NCBI GenBank assembly: GCA_000697055.1
Contig: JNDT01001481.1
Coordinates: 1 to 21,855, forward strand
Source: Saksenaea vasiformis B4078
Taxonomy: Eukaryota; Mucoromycota; Mucoromycetes; Mucorales; Saksenaeaceae
Direction: 5' to 3'
DNA: 21,855 bases
In this document: positions 1 to 9,503 of the stretch, in pieces
Layout of the letters: the number at the start of each line of letters is the position of its first letter
Position numbering within the stretch: the first letter of the stretch is position 1
The notes under the pieces: generated by a model
Told to the model about the DNA's origin: nothing
The model's database searches: none
The model's input: the letters and a program-made list of their open reading frames with translations, nothing else
Program-made: the position numbers and the translations under genes

Positions 1-152
1 GACTTCAAAGAGTTAACGATGATAAAGGTATCAACGGAGTGATCAGAGATAAAAAGGGAAGTGTGGAAAAAAATAAAGTCAAAGGCGGTAGAAAATCAAA
101 GAGAAACAAAGATACACTTGCTTGCCAAAGTAATATCGTGCTGAAAACTGTC

Positions 153-183
153 TTTATTGTGATCCATATGAGGGCTATTTATA
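153..183 (-). promoter_or_regulatory. LTR-like TATA/AATAAA module 1
   Basis: On the minus strand a TATAAATA box (176-183) is followed 17 bases downstream by AATAAA (153-158). A TATA box followed closely by a polyadenylation signal is typical of the U3-R part of an LTR and unusual for a cellular gene. The same arrangement recurs at 688-719, 1154-1208 and 2085-2114. No terminal repeats or target-site duplications were identified, so the LTR reading is tentative. Confidence 0.3.
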
Positions 184-258
184 CTAGTTCTAGTCTATGG
201 CTGTTCTACAAATAATCATTGTTGTGATGGATATTTAGCAAGTCCGATCCATGAAAAG

Positions 259-317
259 GATCAAAGTGATCGTGTAACGGGATCAAAGTGATCGTGTAAC
301 GAGATCAAAGTGATCCC
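259..317 (+). repeat. 22-bp tandem repeat, 2.7 copies
   Basis: Units start at 259, 281 and 303. Each begins with GATCAAAGTGATC, an imperfect inverted repeat with GATC at both ends, followed by a short spacer ending in GTAACG. The first two units are identical except for the last base; the third is truncated after 15 bases. The array lies just beyond LTR-like module 1. Confidence 0.85.
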
Positions 318-687
318 TTCGGAGTAGGAGTTTGATTTTGGATTTTCAGGAGTGAGATGAGTGTGTGGAATTGTCAAGATGTCGGAATTGTATTGCAGTA
401 GGTGAGAAAGGTGTCTGTATTGCCGGGAAGAAGGTCAATTCCAACTGTGTGAGTTGCGTATAGTTGGTCGGTATTGTTGAATATGTCCAGTTTTGAGATT
501 ATGTTTTGGTCATTGCGAAATGTTGAAGCATTGAGAGCATGCTTATGCTCCACATCGTCGTCTGGGTCTGAATCTTGAGCTGAAGCAGCTTGGCACCTTA
601 CACCGTACTATCGTTGTTCTCGGTATATATTGTCTTTTATTGATCATCATCTCCAAATACTACAATTTCCACTAAAAGACTGAATCA

Positions 688-719
688 TATAAATAGGCAG
701 ACAATCTAACTGAAATAAA
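688..719 (+). promoter_or_regulatory. LTR-like TATA/AATAAA module 2
   Basis: TATAAATA at 688-695 is followed by AATAAA at 714-719, a gap of 18 bases, on the plus strand. It has the same architecture as the modules at 153-183, 1154-1208 and 2085-2114. No gene follows it. Confidence 0.3.
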
Positions 720-945
720 GACATCCAACAGTCTCAAAGGATTCTATCCGTCTACTGTTCCAATTAACTTACTCATACAACAAAACTAATAATTGATATT
801 AAAGAGATTTCAGATACAATCAGATATTGGACTCTGATATAATTTGTACTTCAGCTTAATCATTATTTATCCAGTTTCTCATCTGTAAGATTTATCTGTA
901 GATGTCGTGATATAATTTAGTCATTCTGTATGTAGAATACAACAA

Positions 946-1038
946 ATTGAAATGATTGCTATTGTACAATAGTATAAATATTTCTAAAGAAGATATATTC
1001 ATTTTATTTAGAAGAGTTCATTTGAAAGGAATAACATT
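946..1038 (+). repeat. Dispersed repeat, copy A (transition-mutated)
   Basis: This segment aligns over about 90 bases with 3057-3150. Both begin ATTGAAATGATTGC and share the core ATAGTATAAA and TTTTATTTAGA. In the ungapped first part, 12 of 13 differences are C in copy B to T here, or G in copy B to A here. All four CpG dinucleotides of copy B in that part are TA or CA here. Confidence 0.75.
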
Positions 1039-1153
1039 GTTACGCTTGTAGTATCCAGCTATATCAAATGGTCTAGTGCGATTATAAGCAGATGTTTAAT
1101 TAAATATATCTGAACTAACTCAGAAACTCTGTTACTAATGCGATCCAGCGCTA

Positions 1154-1208
1154 TATAAATATTACCACCTAGTGTAGTCTTGATCTCTTGTTCTGATTCC
1201 AGAATAAA
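1154..1208 (+). promoter_or_regulatory. LTR-like TATA/AATAAA module 3
   Basis: TATAAATA at 1154-1161 is followed by AATAAA at 1203-1208 on the plus strand, a gap of 41 bases that fits a longer R region. No gene follows it. It is part of the same recurrent pattern seen three more times in the first 2.2 kb. Confidence 0.3.
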
Positions 1209-1900
1209 CTTCCCTACACTTCGGTTTCATTGTATTCCTTGTTTTCCACACTTTTATTTCAATCTTTACGACTATACGATATAACAACGCTGTATTTTTT
1301 GGTTACTGTATATGGATAGTGTTGTTCCAAGTGTTGTCGTAGTGTAAGCTGGATGACGGTAATTGTTATTAAAGATATCAGTTGAGTAATGTTCGTTGAT
1401 AGAAAAGTTCAGAATTGAGTGAGCACTAGGTGTAGATTTAAGTCAAATACCAAGACTTGGTTAAGTGGTAAAGCTTGAAGAAAGAAAAAGAAAAGGTTGA
1501 ATAGAATAACTGTTGTCGGTATTGACAATATCCAAGGAGATCTGGATAAAATAAAATATGATTGTTAGTAAGATCGCTGATATGGTTACCTTTGTAGTAT
1601 TTGGGATAAACAGGATAGATCGAGAAAAACAAAGATATACGTTGAGACTCCTGTTTATTCAGAAAAGAAGATAAAAAAAAGGATGCAGAACTGATCTTCT
1701 GTTACTGCGCTAGATAAAATAAAAATTATTCTTAACGGAGCTTATGTCTCTGAAACAACTCCAATCAAGAGGTACACATTTATAGTTACTGTGTCCTCTT
1801 ACTATGGTGAAATACCACGACCTTGAATCGGCGCAGAGTTTCGTCAAAGATAAAAAGAGAAATAAAAAGAGGACAGCGGAATTGTCGTCGCTTGTCAGAC

Positions 1901-1927
1901 AGAAAAGAAAAGAAAAGAAAAGAAAAG
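1901..1927 (+). repeat. AGAAA pentanucleotide microsatellite
   Basis: Five uninterrupted AGAAA units run from 1901 to 1925, followed by a partial unit. The surrounding 150 bases are purine-rich on this strand. It is simple-sequence DNA with no coding potential seen. Confidence 0.9.
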
Positions 1928-2084
1928 GAATCAATGGATTCGGGTTAACGGTGGTTTCTTGAGAATAACCAACGGAGGCGAGCAATAAAAGGCGGTTTGA
2001 GAAATAAAAGAAAAACCTTTGGAAAAGACCTTTTGAGATGGCTTGAGATAACCAAGAGGAGAATATGCTGTTATAACCTAATGT

Positions 2085-2114
2085 TTTATTCATTGGATTG
2101 GAGGGGTATTTATA
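2085..2114 (-). promoter_or_regulatory. LTR-like TATA/AATAAA module 4
   Basis: On the minus strand TATAAATA (2107-2114) is followed 16 bases later by AATAAA (2085-2090). Spacing and orientation nearly match module 1 (153-183). As with module 1, a GATC-containing tandem array lies about 100 bases away on the higher-coordinate side. This suggests two diverged copies of one element family, which is an inference. Confidence 0.3.
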
Positions 2115-2207
2115 CAAAATAGATCGATAGAAAATAATTTCGCTAAGTGAATGATCATCTAGTCTATCATGGCTCGAATGGATAATGACGGCAGGTAATT
2201 GGTTCAA

Positions 2208-2351
2208 TCGTATGCACTTTGGATCGTATGCACTTTGGATCGTGTGCATCTTGGATCATATGCATCTTGGATCGTATGTACTTCGGATCGTATGTACTTC
2301 GGATCGTATGTACTTTGGATCGTATGCGGTTTCGATTGTATGCGGTTTTGA
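2208..2351 (+). repeat. 16-bp minisatellite, nine units
   Basis: Nine contiguous 16-base units begin every 16 bases from 2208 to 2336. The consensus is TCGTATGCACTTTGGA, with variation mainly at positions 3-4, 8-10 and 13. Units 1 and 2 are identical, as are units 5 and 6; units 8 and 9 are the most diverged. Because 16 is not a multiple of three, the array is open in several frames with a 16-residue protein period. That explains the overlapping open frames on both strands, which are not taken as genes. Confidence 0.95.
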
Positions 2352-3056
2352 GTGGATGTGTCTTTGGATAAGGTTTGGGGGCCTTGTTGGGGGTGGTACC
2401 AGAGCTCATGTGCCGTTGTCAGAGTGGATGTCAATTTGTATGGGATTTTGAGAGCCTAATGATAGCAGCTAGAGTGTTTCACTAAAAGAATAAGAAAGAA
2501 AAGAAAAATAAAACAATGTCGATGTCATTGAGAAAAATAGAAATAGCGGCAAGATTGCCTGAGAGTAAAAAATAGCACGCTACAACGTGTGATTTGCAAA
2601 TACGCAGCATTTATTAAACTTTTGGACATTCTGATGAGACATGACCATTCTTTGCAAGACATTGAGAGTTTATAAAATATATAGTTTTTCTTAAGTTACT
2701 ACTAAGCAACTATAAAGAGTCTATTAAAGATTATATCTTTGTTTACATTCTTAATTGTACTCTTGTTAATGACATGTAATTTGCATTTTGTTAATCTGTT
2801 TAATTTTACTTGGACCAACGTATCGAATGGTAATGTAGAAAAAGTTAATCTTGTGCTAAACTCAAGCTAATGCGGAAAAAACAGAAGATTCAGAAAATGC
2901 AATTTTTTAAAACAGGAAGAAAAAGCTGTTCAGTATATCATAGTCTATGGCAGATATCAAGAAGCTTTCTAGATATGAAATTATTTTTTGAATCGAAAGA
3001 TAACGAATAAATATGCAACGTCTGAGCGGCCGCCAATATTCTAAGAAACATGATTG

Positions 3057-3150
3057 ATTGAAATGATTGCCGCTGTACGATAGTATAAACGTTTCCAAAG
3101 AGGACGCACTCCTTTTATTTAGAGAGGGGTCTTTTGAAAGAGATGACATG
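3057..3150 (+). repeat. Dispersed repeat, copy B
   Basis: This is the counterpart of 946-1038 and keeps the C/G-rich version at almost every differing position, including four CpG sites in the first half. Similarity fades after about 3150. The minus strand is open across it (2907-3164) but no protein family was recognised. Copy B may be closer to the unmutated element. Confidence 0.75.
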
Positions 3151-3422
3151 TGATGTGCGAACACTCAACTTTCAGACGTCTCGAGAGAAAGATACAACCA
3201 CTCTCTTATAAAGAAAATATTATTCCTTCGGAAAATATGGATCCTTATTATTTAGTATTATTCTCAACCATATTACAAAAGACGGTACTAAAGCTGAATG
3301 TAGTCATAACATAAGAAAAAACAGCCATTGTATATCTCGCAGGATTAAAGCAACCAGTTGCACTATTTATACCTTCTTTTTTTTCTCTTTCTTTCTTGAT
3401 TATATGTTCATTAGAAGGTTTG

Positions 3423-5155
3423 TTATTCTTCTTGAGAACCAGAAATGCTTGATTGAAACTGCTGCGTATTTCTTTTTTGAGAAAATTCGAATACCTCTGT
3501 CACTGCTTCCTTAAAGCATTGAAAATTATAATCGATCAATCCATGCTTCTCAAAGTTATCCTGTCTCAGCAAACAAATCAACACCAGTAATCTATATAAA
3601 CTCGTTAGCAGATATATGCAGAAACGAAACGTAACTTACCTGTTCACCTCGCGCATATACAAGACGTCTCCGTTATCCAGCTTAATCAAACTGGACGTTT
3701 CTGCCTCTGTAGATATTTGCGCTCTTTCCTGTGGTACCAATGACTCCGGCATCCCATTCAAACTCTCTTCATCAGATGATAATCTTCTGGTATCAGTTTC
3801 CAAGGTAGGCGACTGCACCAGCGTTTCTCTATCTTCGCCGTTCTCATCATCTAATACAGTTGCTGATGGACCAGCTCCTTGTGCACTATCATATACAGTA
3901 AATACAAAAGCCATGTTAAGAAAAAACAAAAGCAGCATTACCCATAAATACACTCGATATCAATAATAACATCGATCATATCGCTGCAAAGCTCATACGA
4001 CTGCATATCCACGGGCGAACTGTCTGTTGCGATGTAAATCTTTGTCAACGTATCGAACAAATAGGCCTTATCGATGCCGGAATTCTGTTGTAGCGTTTAG
4101 TCTTCGGCAACGTAGCAGTTGTGAAAGAATTTATACCGAACACAAAACGTTGAGCAGGTTTTCCAGCGTAGGAAGTTCTCGAATTAACTTTTGAATGATT
4201 TTGCTGAATGCCTCATAGATCGAATGGTCGTAGATGCTGGTCAGATAATATGTTAAATGGATATGTTCCATTTGTGCATCTGCAAGCGCATCGCTCATAC
4301 GTTGTTGTATGTCGCGCTGGGTATCTACCGGGTGGTTCATACATCGTCACTATATGCGTCTCTTACCAATCTTGTAGTCATCCGACAATCCATCCACTTT
4401 ATGAATGAGGACCTCAAACGTAATATTTGGGTTTACTCTGTATGCGCTGGTTACAGTATAGAACAAGCGATGAAGCGCTTCGCTGTAGTCATCCTACATT
4501 CGGTAATTAATTTTCCGTCGAAAAAAAAAATGTGTTATTCTACTCTCACCTGGGCGTCGATAACAAAAATCAGAGCACCAACCGCACCAAAGATTTCTTG
4601 CGAGTCGTATGCCATATCGAAGTAGTTGACCTGTCCGGGAAAATCCCAGATTTGAAAATCGATAAACGATCGGCTGGGAAGTTACATCCAGTTCTAGTTG
4701 AGTACAAAGATACCGAGAAGAATGTAACCTACGTTATATCCTCTTTTTGAATCTTTGTTGTACTTTCTAGGTAAAGCGTATCGTTGGGCGGCATCTTGCC
4801 AAATACAACTCGTTGGATACTGGATTTACCGCTCCTTTAAAAAAAAAAGAAAAGAAAAGCTCGACTTGAGGATACTAGCTCAATACGACAACAGAATCTA
4901 CTGCTGTGGCTTCCATTCTGACCTTTGTAAACCCATCAGCAGAATGCGCGGTTTATCGGACGCGATGTGGTCTTCTACCGTATCACTGCGGAACGTAGTT
5001 TGTTTAGGAAGAGTTCAACGAGCAGGAATAAAAGAAAAGGGAAGAGGTAATCTTACGCTATTTCGGAATCGTTGTTATGTGGATAATCGTACTAGAGTTG
5101 AAGAATAAATGCAAACATTGCAGAAGGAGGCAAGGCATCATGTACTCACATCCAT
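3423..5155 (-). CDS. GTR2: Gtr2/RagC-type Rag GTPase (TORC1 amino-acid signalling)
   Basis: RagC/D-family small GTPase. In other fungi Gtr2 pairs with Gtr1 on the vacuole in the EGO complex and relays amino-acid status to TORC1. The model has ten exons: 5150-5155, 5057-5091, 4923-4985, 4733-4834, 4550-4673, 4367-4493, 4137-4324, 3942-4084, 3640-3885 and 3423-3591. They sum to 1203 nt and encode 400 residues, close to human RagC. Visible motifs are the P-loop GLQRSGKS (32-39), switch II WDFPGQ (78-83), the Rag-specific G4 motif HKVD (141-144) and TSIYDHS after residue 181. The roadblock-like C-terminal half contains [17 protein letters not shown] and [11 protein letters not shown]. Exon 1 is a six-base start exon, chosen because it restores frame through two good introns. 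The donor after 4923 (GTCAGA) is weak. A variable acidic linker lies between the C-terminal conserved blocks. Confidence 0.93.
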
Positions 5156-5291
5156 CGAAGCAGCGAAAAAACAAGAAGGAAAGAGTACGGAATCTGAGTC
5201 ACAGACCAGACCACAGGTCCTTGTGCTACCCGAATCAGGGTTTCATAATGGATATGCATACTGTCTCCAGTCAAGGTCCGATTATCAGCAT

Positions 5292-6043
5292 TTACCCGGA
5301 AGAAGACAAATAAATAATGCACAGAACAAGAATACAGGTATATACAAGAAAGTGCCATCGGTAGGAAGCAGCTTTGACAAACTTGGTCATCCGTGAATCT
5401 GATAACTCTTTGGACAACGTTAAGTATCCGTCATGGTGAACACGTTTGACACCACTCAAATTATGCCTGCTGCACTCCAAAGGGTAATCTGCCGTGTAGT
5501 AATGAAAATAAGTGCCGCATCAAGGTCTGAAGCCCGTGGAGCGGAAAGCAAACAATGTAAGAGCCATTAGATAAAACGCATGATTTTTTTATTTTATCCT
5601 TCGAACCTGTTTCTTTACTATACTTACATGATCACTCATGTCTTTTATGCGTTGTTTAGACGCGTTACAACCGTTAAACTTTCAACTGGATCCACTGTCT
5701 GTCCTCCCCATTTCTCACACGTCGTGGTACGGGAATAACCTTCGGAAGTAGGTAACGACGACATCCGAGCATTATCCCATTTACTGACAAAAAATAAATT
5801 GTGTTCACTGCGCGGACCAAGTTTGATGCAGCTATCAGTTTGCTGCCAAGGAATGTTTAATAGTCGTATAGCAATTGCTTCTTCAGCGTGAAATCGCCTC
5901 TTTATATAGAGTAGCATAAAAATTCGTTCAATAAACTGTAGAATGATCCAGTCCATTTCAGTGGACTTGTTGATACAATGAATGTATGTAGCGTAACACA
6001 TACATACAGCATCTTGTAAACACTGCGTACAGCAGCAACCCAT
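5292..6043 (-). CDS. Putative multi-exon gene with MGCCC start and C-terminal membrane segment
   Basis: I do not recognise a family, and exon joins are not resolved. An open stretch from 6043 starts MGCCCTQC. This is a textbook context for N-myristoylation plus palmitoylation; it stays open to about 5645. A consensus donor, GTAAGTATAG on the minus strand, lies near 5630. A later open block ends at 5292 with a stop, preceded by a hydrophobic run (FLVYTCILVLCIIYL) that could be a tail anchor. Phases do not join cleanly with the obvious splice sites, so the halves may belong to different genes or to none. If real, it would lie in tandem upstream of GTR2, with its end 137 bases from the GTR2 start. 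The DNA between 6044 and 6341 shows nothing else. Confidence 0.22.
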
Positions 6044-6341
6044 TGTCACTCGTCTCTAACAATCAGTGACTAGGTTAATCTACGCTACCACGTGCTACTC
6101 GGGAGATCTCCGGATCCCAAGCGCAAGTTCAGTGAGTACTATCTATTTTATGATACGATACTGCGGGCCTTTTCTTTTTTCGGGCGTGAGTAATAACTTA
6201 ACCATGGCATGTATCATGTCAACATAGAGCCTTTGGATTAGAGATGTAACGTGAAAAAAAAATTTTTTTACACTTGCTATTTTTGTAGGTACAATGTTTC
6301 TATTGAACACTTTTTATGTTATTAAACTACAATTGATCCGT

Positions 6342-8103
6342 CTATTTTTCTTCTCCTTCCTCTGCTTCCTCTTCCTCTTCTTCTTCTGGAAGATCATACT
6401 CATATGACACATCCCAACGCGATCCAGGCGCACGTGCGCTAACGTACTTGATGAAGCGCATAACTCCCTCATCCCGCAAAACAAGAGACAACTCATTGGA
6501 GCCTGCCGACATGGTGAGCAACGCGCCGTCTTCGTCAGCTGCCTTGTATGTCGCAGGATCTTCTTCTTCGTCATGGGGTGCCATATAACACTCATATCCA
6601 CCATATTCACCGCTCTCCCACATGCCTACAGCACGCTTATTCGGCGTAGCAGCAAGACAAAATGTAGCGTCCAGCACGCCTTGACCGCGTGTGTTTGTGG
6701 TAGCCAAAGTATAATCATGACCAGGTCGGAATCGTCTTGCTTCACCACGGTAGCCAGTAGGTAGCAGCTGACTGACCACAGCCAACCAGCGTCTAAACGA
6801 CTCGCTCTCAAACTTTTGTTGAAGATCCTTGAAAAGTTCGCTTGTCTTATCTGTGGTCGTTTTGGTCGAATCCAACGTCATGTACCGGCAACGATGCGGA
6901 GGACCGTGAACGGTCCACAGACCGGAGACACCTGATCCATGGGGAGCTATGGTCTCCATACCAGCCATTCCGTCGCGTTGATCAGCTTCTAAAACAGCAG
7001 CTTGCAATTGTTCGAACAAGGACTTGTTTAGGATTTCTTTGCATTGTACAGCCGATTCATCAAGGAAACGTTCGGACATTTGTGAGAGTGTCTGCATATC
7101 GAGGTAATGAGGATTCATCCACTCTGCTAATGATCGAAGATCCTCCTCTGTAAGACCTTCGGTGGCATCGTCCTCGAGAGGAGAGCTGTACTGATTAAAC
7201 ATGGCGCTGGAATCGGACTACGAAGAGACGTTCTTAGCGAAAGTTTCAATCGTTCTACCGCATGCATGCTTACAATCAACTGTTCCAGTGAGGATTTGGC
7301 TTCACCCTCTTCCTTTTCCTCGTCGTAGCCGGGCTCACCAGGCTGAGGAATATGGAACCATCCAGATATACTTAATCTTGGTTTGCCTTCGGGAACGACT
7401 TCCTCAACGGAGTGGAACGAATGACCGGGTTGAACAGTGAACATAACAAACTGATTCCATTGCGGCGGGATGATGACAGTAGGTTCGACGGCCGGAGTTC
7501 CTTTTTCAACGACGGGATACAGCTCAAGAGCGCCACCGTACTTAGGGTCCCAGACATCGTCGGGATCGGTCAAATACAAGATATAGGACACACGACGCGT
7601 ACCAATCACGTCGTCATGGTTCAACAAATGACAGCCTTCGTTGTAACTATTGATACTCATATCCATCTTGCTTCCGGACAGCTTTCCGCAGCCGGTCACT
7701 TCCGAGATAAAGTCTCGGAATTCCTGCGAGTAGATAGCATTACGCAGCTCGAAGAGGGAAGAGAGCTTGTCAAGTTCGTCTTTAGGCAGACCGTCCAAGT
7801 TTGCAAGATCACCTGTTTGGTGCACCTTGAAATGCCAAATGAGCCCCAAGTTTAGAATGCTTGTTCTTTTTGTACCTTGTAAATGTCAGTCTCCTTCAAA
7901 GTGAAATGAAGGTTGGAGAAGATTTCTTTACGGACGGTTCTCAGGAGGTCATCGTTCACCAACTTGTCAATTTTACAGTGAAGATAAGGTTTCGAGACTT
8001 TAAACGCGTCTTTAATTTTATCCACAGTAGCCTGGTCAAACAGTCCAGTGATAAATTTCTCTTTTGGCGACTCTGTCTTGCTACGCTTTGCTGGACGTTC
8101 CAT
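6342..8103 (-). CDS. TPA1: Ofd1/Tpa1/OGFOD1-type prolyl hydroxylase (2-oxoglutarate, Fe(II))
   Basis: Members hydroxylate a conserved proline of ribosomal protein uS12 (Rps23), affecting translation termination. The fission-yeast member Ofd1 also controls the sterol/oxygen regulator Sre1. Three exons (7876-8103, 7274-7825, 6342-7217) total 1656 nt and encode 551 residues, close to human OGFOD1. The introns are 50 and 56 bp. The N-terminal catalytic double-stranded beta-helix shows the iron ligands H146 and D148 (NHDD) and H214 (SFHSV). The 2-oxoglutarate-binding R226 lies in [12 protein letters not shown]. The H214-to-R226 spacing of 12 matches the family. The second, degenerate helix domain fills the C-terminal half and ends in a Glu-rich tail. 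The start has a basic KRSK stretch typical of nuclear targeting. The second intron acceptor at 7218 was chosen over nearby AGs because it keeps phase and follows a GCTAAGA branch site. Confidence 0.93.
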
Positions 8104-9503
8104 GGTGGTCGAAAAGGAAACAACAAAAAAAAAATTGTGGCCTCATGTTGTAAAAGTGGCTCAGATCATCCCGCCCGTCCAACCCAAATTCATATTCAGC
8201 CGCAGGTGCATAATGCTCGAAAAAGAATGGACATTTCCATTACTCGGGGATCAACGGCTCTCTTTTAGCATTCAAGCCGTGAATTGAGAATGTATCATCT
8301 AAAAGATCAAAACGTAACACTCCTACATATACACATACACACATGCTCTCTCTCAGTCTCTCACTTTTATATACCTACGCACATATGCACGCAGGGAAGA
8401 ACAGAGAGAGAGAGAGAGAGAATTGCACAGCTAAAGAAAGAAAAAAGAAAAAAAAAAGTAGCGTGCGTCCACAAAGCACCTTACTGACAGAAGGCAGCCT
8501 ACCTTCGCGTAAAAGCTCATTGAATACGTTGTGAATCCCATACCGCATAAGTTTACTTTACAACGTGTGACTGTATTAAAAAAAGGATAGGCGCAAGATC
8601 AGCCTGTAGCTTCAAAATACAATCCATTAGAGTCGCGTAAATTCTGTTCCAGACCGAAGATAAAGAAGAACATAAGCAAAACGGAGATTTGAATCGTTTA
8701 TGGAAAATAACTGTTTCACGTAAGAGAGATCTAGATTGAATCATTGGTTTTGCAGTCATATACAAATCATTGATCAAGGATTATAGTTTTTGCATGGAAC
8801 GGTTCCGATACGGGACCACCTATACCCGTATTTAATTTCCGACCTGGGGAGCTCTCCTTCATTAGGCTACATGCGCCCTGTAGGTTCAGTCACCACCACA
8901 TGAAGTACTATCCCTGCTGATGATCTCCCACGCAAGCATCAGCAATCTGAAAAAGGTCAGGACTGAAAGCATTCTTTGCACTAAACCTGCGGAAATGCCT
9001 ATGAATGGTTAAAAACAAAAAAATTGGTTACATTAACACCACGAGCTTGAATTCCTCGCTCGCATCACGCATGGAGTACCTGCTTCGTACATTGCTATGT
9101 TCCATGCAATGTGCTAAATTAAAAATAGAATTTCAAAAGGATGTAACACAGGATGAACAGAACGCAGGACATCCTTGGCTCTTTGTTCTGAAAAGTCGGG
9201 TAATCACGGCGTACCATAGAGAGTAGCCTGGACAAAATTCCGAGCACAAAACGATAGGTAAGACATCTGTTTTCATGCAAATCACAAGTACTAATGTTGT
9301 GTCACATGTCAATGTTGATTTCTTTACGCGCTATGCGAATTATTTTATTTGGTAACAAATCACAGATTTTTGCATAATTATATGAAGGACATGACCAGCA
9401 AACTGAAGAGAAAGCGAAAAGGAGGTAGAGAAAAGAAGGGAAATATGATGAAAAATAAACATAGATGAAATGTTTCTGTTTTTTTGGAGTCTTTTTTTCT
9501 TTT
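8104..9503. other. Intergenic region between hydroxylase and malate synthase
   Basis: About 1.4 kb with no gene I can support. The first 200 bases are presumably the promoter and 5' UTR of the hydroxylase gene. An (AG)9 run occupies 8403-8420 in purine-rich DNA. Two perfect 7-bp inverted repeats lie at 8808-8831 and 8916-8943. The open stretch 9005-9226 (+) has no recognisable similarity and looks accidental. Confidence 0.5.
8403..8420 (+). repeat. (AG)9 microsatellite
   Basis: Nine uninterrupted AG dinucleotides, flanked by A/G-rich sequence and preceded by CT-rich sequence from about 8341. It is simple-sequence DNA in the hydroxylase gene's upstream region. Confidence 0.9.

Larger units (their letters stand above)
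1..3422. other. Repeat-rich, AT-rich region without a supported gene
   Basis: No conserved coding sequence was recognised on either strand. Open frames here are short, A/T-driven or produced by tandem repeats. The stretch contains LTR-like TATA plus polyA-signal modules in both orientations, two tandem arrays, an AGAAA microsatellite and a two-copy dispersed repeat, each listed separately. This pattern fits an accumulation of old transposable-element debris, which is an inference because no reverse transcriptase, integrase or transposase motif was seen. Confidence 0.6.

Noticed and set aside
259..317. Possible CRISPR array
   Set aside because: Units are directly adjacent with no unique spacers, and the genome is eukaryotic. 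The same holds for 2208-2351.
2185..2451. Overlapping open frames on both strands across the minisatellite
   Set aside because: They are a by-product of a 16-base repeat lacking stops in several frames; the peptides are pure repeats with no family resemblance.
7412..7855. Long plus-strand open frame opposite the prolyl hydroxylase gene
   Set aside because: It is the antisense shadow of exon 2 of a gene with clear catalytic residues on the other strand.
8190..8300. A GGATCAACGGCTCTC sequence resembling the start of 5.8S rRNA
   Set aside because: Only about 15 bases resemble the rRNA; the following sequence does not continue the 5.8S pattern and no 18S or 28S sequence is nearby.
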